Assembly (NCBI GenBank): GCA_905397405.1
Contig: CAJPVJ010000255.1
Location: 3,868-30,233, forward strand
DNA length: 26,366 nt
Origin: Oppiella nova
Lineage: Eukaryota > Arthropoda > Arachnida > Sarcoptiformes > Oppiidae
Direction: 5' to 3'
Under the pieces are notes generated by a model. That model worked only from the letters and a program-made list of their open reading frames with translations. It searched no databases and was not told the origin of the DNA. Made by a program: the position numbers and the translations under genes. Within the stretch, counting starts at the first letter, position 1. The number at the start of each line of letters is the position of its first letter. This document shows, piece by piece, positions 20,870 through 26,366 of this stretch.

Positions 20870-23800
20870 GACTTAGTCTTATTCTAATTCTGTGGCTAAA
20901 GAAAGCAATCAATACATCATTAAATTATAATAAATGTTTATTTTGTGCTCATTTTTAAATATTAAATTATGAAATATTCAGTGAATAATGAGAATATGAA
21001 TAATTTTTTCATTAAACATCTGTATAACTAGTAATAGAGAGAAATAGAAATTTATCAAAATATTTTTATTTTATAATAAATTATGAAGCAATGAAAATTG
21101 GCTTTATTTATCATACACTTAATTTTAACTTATGATATAATGTAGTCCATTATCTTATACTTTAAAAATCAGTGTTAACCAGTGTTTTAAATTATTAATA
21201 GAAATCAACGATAAAAATCATAGCCATTCACACTGTATATTATATTCTACATGAAGCCTAAAATATCTCTAATTTTGCCTAAAATAAAATTTGCGATAAA
21301 ATTATCTTAAGATCGGGTCCCTTATAGTGAGAATGAAAATTTCACTCAAGAATAATGTTTAAAATCAAATCAATCATCAGTTTTTGGGCTACACTTATAA
21401 TGAGAGTGCGAGTTGAATCGATTTTGGGGTTTATATAATAATATAATACTAGTATTAAAAGACTTTTGTTGAGTCGAAAACTGCTCTTTTGGATTACATT
21501 TCGAAAAATTGCTTTAATTTTGAGTCTCTTTTGAATGAGACAACCATTTTCAAGGATGCGACGCCGAGGGCCTTTAATTAATATTGACCTGAAATTTGAA
21601 ACACCATTTCGCTGTAAACGGCATAAGACTTCTAGGAATTGCATTTAATGCCTTAAAACTCAGTGATCAAAGTTTTTCATTAAATGACAAATTTGTCTCT
21701 CCATTCAAACTCCCCGTTCAGTTCAGTTCAGTGGCAACACAAATGCATTTCAATTCGCATTCATATTATTCACAACTTCCTAGGAATTGAGTGTTATTTT
21801 AGCAAAATTCCATTCATTAAGCATTGAATGATTTTTCTCGTCATGTTTTCGACTTATCTGATTATATAATACATTTATTTAAAGGATTTGTAGTCCAAAA
21901 TATTTTCATCAAACCTATATTAAATTAAGTTAACTTATTATTCGAGAATAATTTTACACAAAATTACACTTTTTGTTCATTTGTTGTTGTAAACTAAAAA
22001 TTAGTTTTAATAAATGAAATGGTCTTATGCACTATACCCTGTACTGTATTATTTTATAGCTTTAATATTTTATTTAAAGCAAATGAACAAAATGTTTAAT
22101 TTTGTGTAAAATTCACCAAAATGTGATCCTCTTATTATGAAAATGTAAATTCAAAATTTTTTTTATTCAAACATATTCTTCATTAAAACGGTGTAAAGAA
22201 AATATTTCCTAAATTTTGTGTAAATACCTTATATATTAACTCTAATTACGGAACAATACTAATGATGAAAGTAATAATAAAAATCTTTATCTTTTATAAA
22301 CTGCTCTAAAGATCCATTATTAGTGTTATTATTGGTGTTAATAATGGTTTTGTGATCATTAAAAATAAAATGAAGACTTTGTTCTCAGCAATAAAAGTCA
22401 TTATTGCAAACAAACAGCGAGTTATATTGGCAACATAACATGTCGGTAGTCCTACATTCAAATTTACCGGAAATATCTCTTTTAGTGAATGTTATATAAA
22501 ATTGTACTGCTCTCTCAGTTTTGGAAAACTATTTTTTCTAATTTTAGAAAATATTCCAAAAATTTCAAAATTGAATCTAAAATATTAATGCAAAAAGAAA
22601 AAGCACACAAAGAATTGGAGAAAACAAAATTCAAATATATATAAAAAAGTGAATATACAAAAGTCAACAAAATTCTTGCTCTCTATAAAATGTAAAGAAT
22701 TTATGAGAATTTGAAATTCTTTTGTTTAGATAAGTTGGCGAATATTTTTCAATAAAGAATAACAATTGGATTAAGAATTTATGCAAAGGAATGATATCTA
22801 AAAGAATATTATACGAGAATTTCGATTCAATTTGATTATTATGGTTTATAAAAATGTAAATTTTTATTGAGACAAATATTTCGCTCACTTCACAAACGGA
22901 TAACCAAATAATACAAATACAGTAATTCCCTGAATTTTAATCATAAATATTTGAACGCTCAAAAAGTATATTATAATCAAAAATGAAGTTATGTTTAGAG
23001 AAATATGTTTAACGAAAAAGCAAAAATAAAAAATTTCTATTTACATATTCGTAACAAATATATTAAATTAAAAAATACTTAAAATTACATATTTGTATGA
23101 AATGTTTATTTTATCGATTCGCTGACAAAGAATGCCAAACTCGCAGTGAATTACACACAAAACATTTAACTTAAGGCAAGATTTTCATTACTTTTGGAAA
23201 AAGATTGTAAATTAATTTCTTCTTCATTTTTATACTAAACAGGATCTGAACTGAACTTATCGTTTGAGGAAATTTTCATATAAAAAACTTCTTAATAATC
23301 TTTTTAAGAAAAATTGAATTTCGATAATTATTTTAATCATTTTTCGAGTGTTCATAAAAAGTTTGATGAATAAAAAACGATTGAAATTTATTAGTATTAC
23401 GAATACATTAGCATAAAAATCATGTTTAAATGCTTTTTATCTCAACTCGAATCAAAGTTTATTTTTTGGCTTTTGTATATTCAATATTTGATTAATAAAT
23501 TTAATTATTTATAAACTGTGTATAAAATCAAGCGAATACTGGCTACTATTGACTCCTATTTGACATTCAATGCAATATCCAATACATTCAATAACACCGA
23601 TAATATACTCGCAAAATATAGTGCAGTTCTCGTGGGAATGCCTCCATAGATGTGTTTCCTTTAGGGCCCATATATAAGGAAACTCTCTTATCGTAATGAA
23701 AATTCTTGATAAATACAACTATTATTCTGTGTTTGAATTCTTTTGAATTGTTGTACTTACGATTTAAACGTTACCTGAGGTTTCATATTAAGATGTAAAC

Positions 23801-25853
23801 AATAAATGTCATTATTTTATAGCCTCACTCTCTTATTAGAGCATTGTTTTGTCAAATTAATTAAATGTTTCGCTTAATTAAGTAAAACATTTTTCTCATT
23901 AAGCATATCATTATAAAGACTGTTTATAAATTTAATTTAAAGGTTAAACATTTAATTGGTGGTATTAGGCGAATAATTTTTGTCTTAAAATAACTCTAAA
24001 TAATTAAATCAGATTTTGAATATTTAATTAAATCAAATCAACTCTTTATGTGAGAAACCAAACAACTTTAGCATAGGATTTGCAGTTTGTTTGTATTCAC
24101 TATAAACTCTGAAAGTATTATTGAAATTGCAATAAATGACACACTTTTCTGACTTTATTTAAAGGATAAAGATTTATATTTATATCGTTAGCATAATATG
24201 AATTTATTTGTTGACATTAATTCTCATTTTGTTTAACAAATTGTATTGTGTTTTATGAATCAAATCTAAATAAATTCTTCTTTTATTTCGCTTTTTCGTT
24301 ATTTATCTTAATTAGAGATATCCTATTGATATTCAAGTCTATAAACCCTTTGTATATTTTAATATTACATTATACAGTATTTGTATTGCAGTATTGTTAA
24401 CTTTGATCTACTATATGATTAAATATTTAATTAAAGCAAAAAAGCATTAACTTTTAAATTGTGTAAAATAAAATTTGCATTTTATTCAATTGCCATCAAG
24501 TGTGTAATAATGACTTTATTTTAAAATTTAAACCAAACAATAAAATCAAATTAGGATTTAAACATACAGTGATTTCAATATAAATTTTACAGTAAGTTAT
24601 ATTATTTCTAATAGTAATCTCTTCATCTTATTTGCAAATTAGAGTATTATACGAACTTTTCCCAAAATAATTGGCTAAACTTTGATTATTTGCAAAACTA
24701 GGAATTGCATTTGAATAACTTATTAGATAAAAACGTCCAAAATTATGTACATTCAATTAAAACTAATCTTAAATAAACACTCATCGGCTGTAAAGTGAGC
24801 ACTACTTCAGTCAGTGTTTAGTCATTTCTTGCAAAAATCCATTTCAGTATAAAAAGAAATCTTAAAAATATTTTATTAAATATGAATTGAATACAAGAAT
24901 ATTAAGTCATGAATGAGTAGTGAATAGAAAAGAGTAGATAAGAGTGGAAAGAATGAGAGAAATGGGCAGATGTTTCGGAAGTCATATTAAGAGATTTGTG
25001 AGAGAAGTGGTGCCAATAGTCGAGTGAACAGTTACTTCGCACCGGGAGAGAGCACTTTTGGGCTGTAATACTGTACAACTATGGCTTCAAACATATTGTG
25101 TATGAAAATTGAAAAGTTCTTCATTTCTATGAATTCCTCAAAAAGAAGAGAAGAGTGTTTCGAATGAAAACCTCGGAGACGACTATAATTTGAAACATTT
25201 TTTTGACAAAACTTTGTAATGAAAAAATATTTCATTTTGTCATCACATGTCTATCGTGTATCGGCTTTATTGTCAAACATATGGGCATTTGTTCGCAATT
25301 TTGTGAGTTATGAAAGGGTTTGTATTGAATCCAATGAAAGACTCCTGTAATGTGAGAAATGAAGAGTGAATGAAAGGAGGGCAACAAATATTTCCCTTTT
25401 TTTACTGCTATTCCCCTCTTTTATTGAGCAAACCTAAGGGCCAACTGTTCTCTTTAAAGACTTTAAAATATTTAAATGTCTGTCAACTCATTCAATGTGT
25501 GAAACTATTGCCATTGTGAACACCAATTTTTATCATTTAGTATATTCTTAGTTTGATCAATTCAGTTTAATGAAACATTTTACCGTAGTTAGATTGTCTA
25601 CTAAAATATCATAAAATAGACATTTATTATATTATATGAATAATATTTTATTAATTATTAGTTATTTTGAACACTATTACAAGAGAATATAATAAATAAT
25701 AGACAAAACACTTTGTAATATTAATATTTAAGATAGTATAACCATTGTACTTACCTTTCTACAACTTTCAGCAGATATGATAATATGATAGTTTTACAAT
25801 TTCAAAATATCATAGTACAGTAAATCTTTTTCTATTGCCCGATGTTATCATGT

Positions 25854-25982
25854 TGTTCAGTGACTTTTCTGAATGCATTTAATGAACAGGTATGCAAATT
25901 AGCACATCTTAATTAGAATATGAGAATAGTTAGTTTATAAAATAATAGTAATTTAATATAAGATTGCAGGCATAATTTTACT
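25854..25982 (+). repeat. First copy of a perfect 129-bp direct repeat next to an N
   Basis: It begins TGTTCAGTGACTTTTCTG and ends GGCATAATTTTACT. It is repeated base for base at 25984-26112, with only the single N at 25983 between the copies. Most simply, two overlapping contig ends were joined without being merged. Confidence 0.97.
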
Positions 25983-25983
25983 N
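25983..25983. other. Single ambiguous base (assembly join)
   Basis: The only N in the window. It sits exactly at the boundary between the two identical 129-bp copies, marking a scaffold join. Confidence 0.95.
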
Positions 25984-26112
25984 TGTTCAGTGACTTTTCT
26001 GAATGCATTTAATGAACAGGTATGCAAATTAGCACATCTTAATTAGAATATGAGAATAGTTAGTTTATAAAATAATAGTAATTTAATATAAGATTGCAGG
26101 CATAATTTTACT
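25984..26112 (+). repeat. Second copy of the perfect 129-bp direct repeat
   Basis: Identical to 25854-25982. Afterwards the sequence continues uniquely (TTATATGC) into a CT tract. Confidence 0.97.
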
Positions 26113-26129
26113 TTATATGCTTATTTGAT

Positions 26130-26162
<33 letters not shown>

Positions 26163-26187
26163 ATCTCTCTCTCTCACACACACACAC
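26130..26187 (+). repeat. Compound (CT)n(CA)n microsatellite
   Basis: A CT run with two interruptions (CCT and CTAT) to about 26175, followed directly by a (CA)n run to 26187. It begins only 17 bp after the duplicated block, so slippage-prone sequence may explain the nearby assembly break. Confidence 0.95.
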
Positions 26188-26366
26188 AAAATTCTGTATA
26201 ATAAATTATAAGTAAACTTGATTTTAGACTATTGATTATTACAGAATGTTAATGTTATAAAGACATCATTGTTATAATGCATTAAAATTCCTTAGATTTA
26301 AATCATTATTAGATAACGCGATTTAAATGTGTTTATATTTTAAAGTTATTATAGCTTTGTAAAATT

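Larger units (their letters stand above)
12874..26366. other. AT-rich stretch without a recognisable gene (13.5 kb)
   Basis: The region has dense stops on both strands apart from short frames below about 100 codons, none with a domain I know. It carries five CT microsatellites, one CA run, several ACTGTATA octamers, a terminal duplicated block and a few less AT-rich islands (13258-13410, 18397-18591, 21535-21648, 23509-23718, about 24953-25080). It may be an upstream ASPP intron, an intron of the plus-strand candidate, or intergenic DNA. No transposase, reverse transcriptase or terminal inverted repeats were seen. Confidence 0.6.

Noticed and set aside
25854-26112. Real tandem duplication or mobile-element target duplication
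   Set aside because: Perfect identity and the single N at the junction point to a contig-overlap artefact; no element lies between the copies.
1-26366. tRNA, rRNA, CRISPR or prokaryotic operon features
   Set aside because: No A/B-box pair, rRNA core sequence, spaced repeat array or tightly packed ORFs were seen. Spliced genes and AT-rich introns indicate a eukaryotic nuclear genome.

Overview
This is a eukaryotic, arthropod-type genomic window. It is very AT-rich, has spliceosomal introns from 93 bp to 6.5 kb, and carries many (CT)n microsatellites. Asn/His/Ser-rich low-complexity coding sequence and long introns would fit a chelicerate such as a mite, but I cannot fix the taxon from sequence alone. 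No bacterial, viral, CRISPR, rRNA or tRNA feature was recognised.

The one gene I can name with confidence is an ASPP (apoptosis-stimulating of p53 protein; PPP1R13B/TP53BP2 family) homologue on the minus strand. Five exons are visible, in transcript order 11574-11286, 4792-4596, 3550-3194, 3061-2127 and 1206-39. Every junction is GT-AG and the phases agree (1, 0, 0, 2, 0). They join into 982 uninterrupted codons: the conserved N-terminal coiled coil, an Asn-rich linker with an SH3-ligand-like proline-rich block, and the RVxF protein-phosphatase-1 motif just before the ankyrin repeats. The ankyrin and SH3 exons lie off the left edge. An N-terminal ubiquitin-like/Ras-association module, present in vertebrate ASPP1/2, was not found. 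The gene either starts near 11.57 kb or has a distant upstream exon.

The stretch 11.58-12.9 kb is less AT-rich than its surroundings and looks like a promoter zone. It holds a 12-bp palindrome, CT tracts and, on the plus strand, a good-context ATG followed by a small phase-consistent two-exon reading frame (12535-12633 and 12727-12873). That frame could be a small divergent gene or the first exons of a longer one. I do not recognise its product.

The 6.5-kb intron (4793-11285) and the 13.5 kb to the right of 12.87 kb are AT-rich with no recognisable gene. They contain microsatellites, a repeated octamer and a few short exon-like islands. Near the right edge a perfect 129-bp repeat flanks a single N, which is almost certainly an assembly artefact.

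The most interesting points are a tandem repeat inside a 154-nt AG-free zone before the acceptor of the second visible ASPP exon, the divergent small reading frame, an exon-like island at 8.9 kb, the shortened ASPP N-terminus, and the enriched ACTGTATA octamer.
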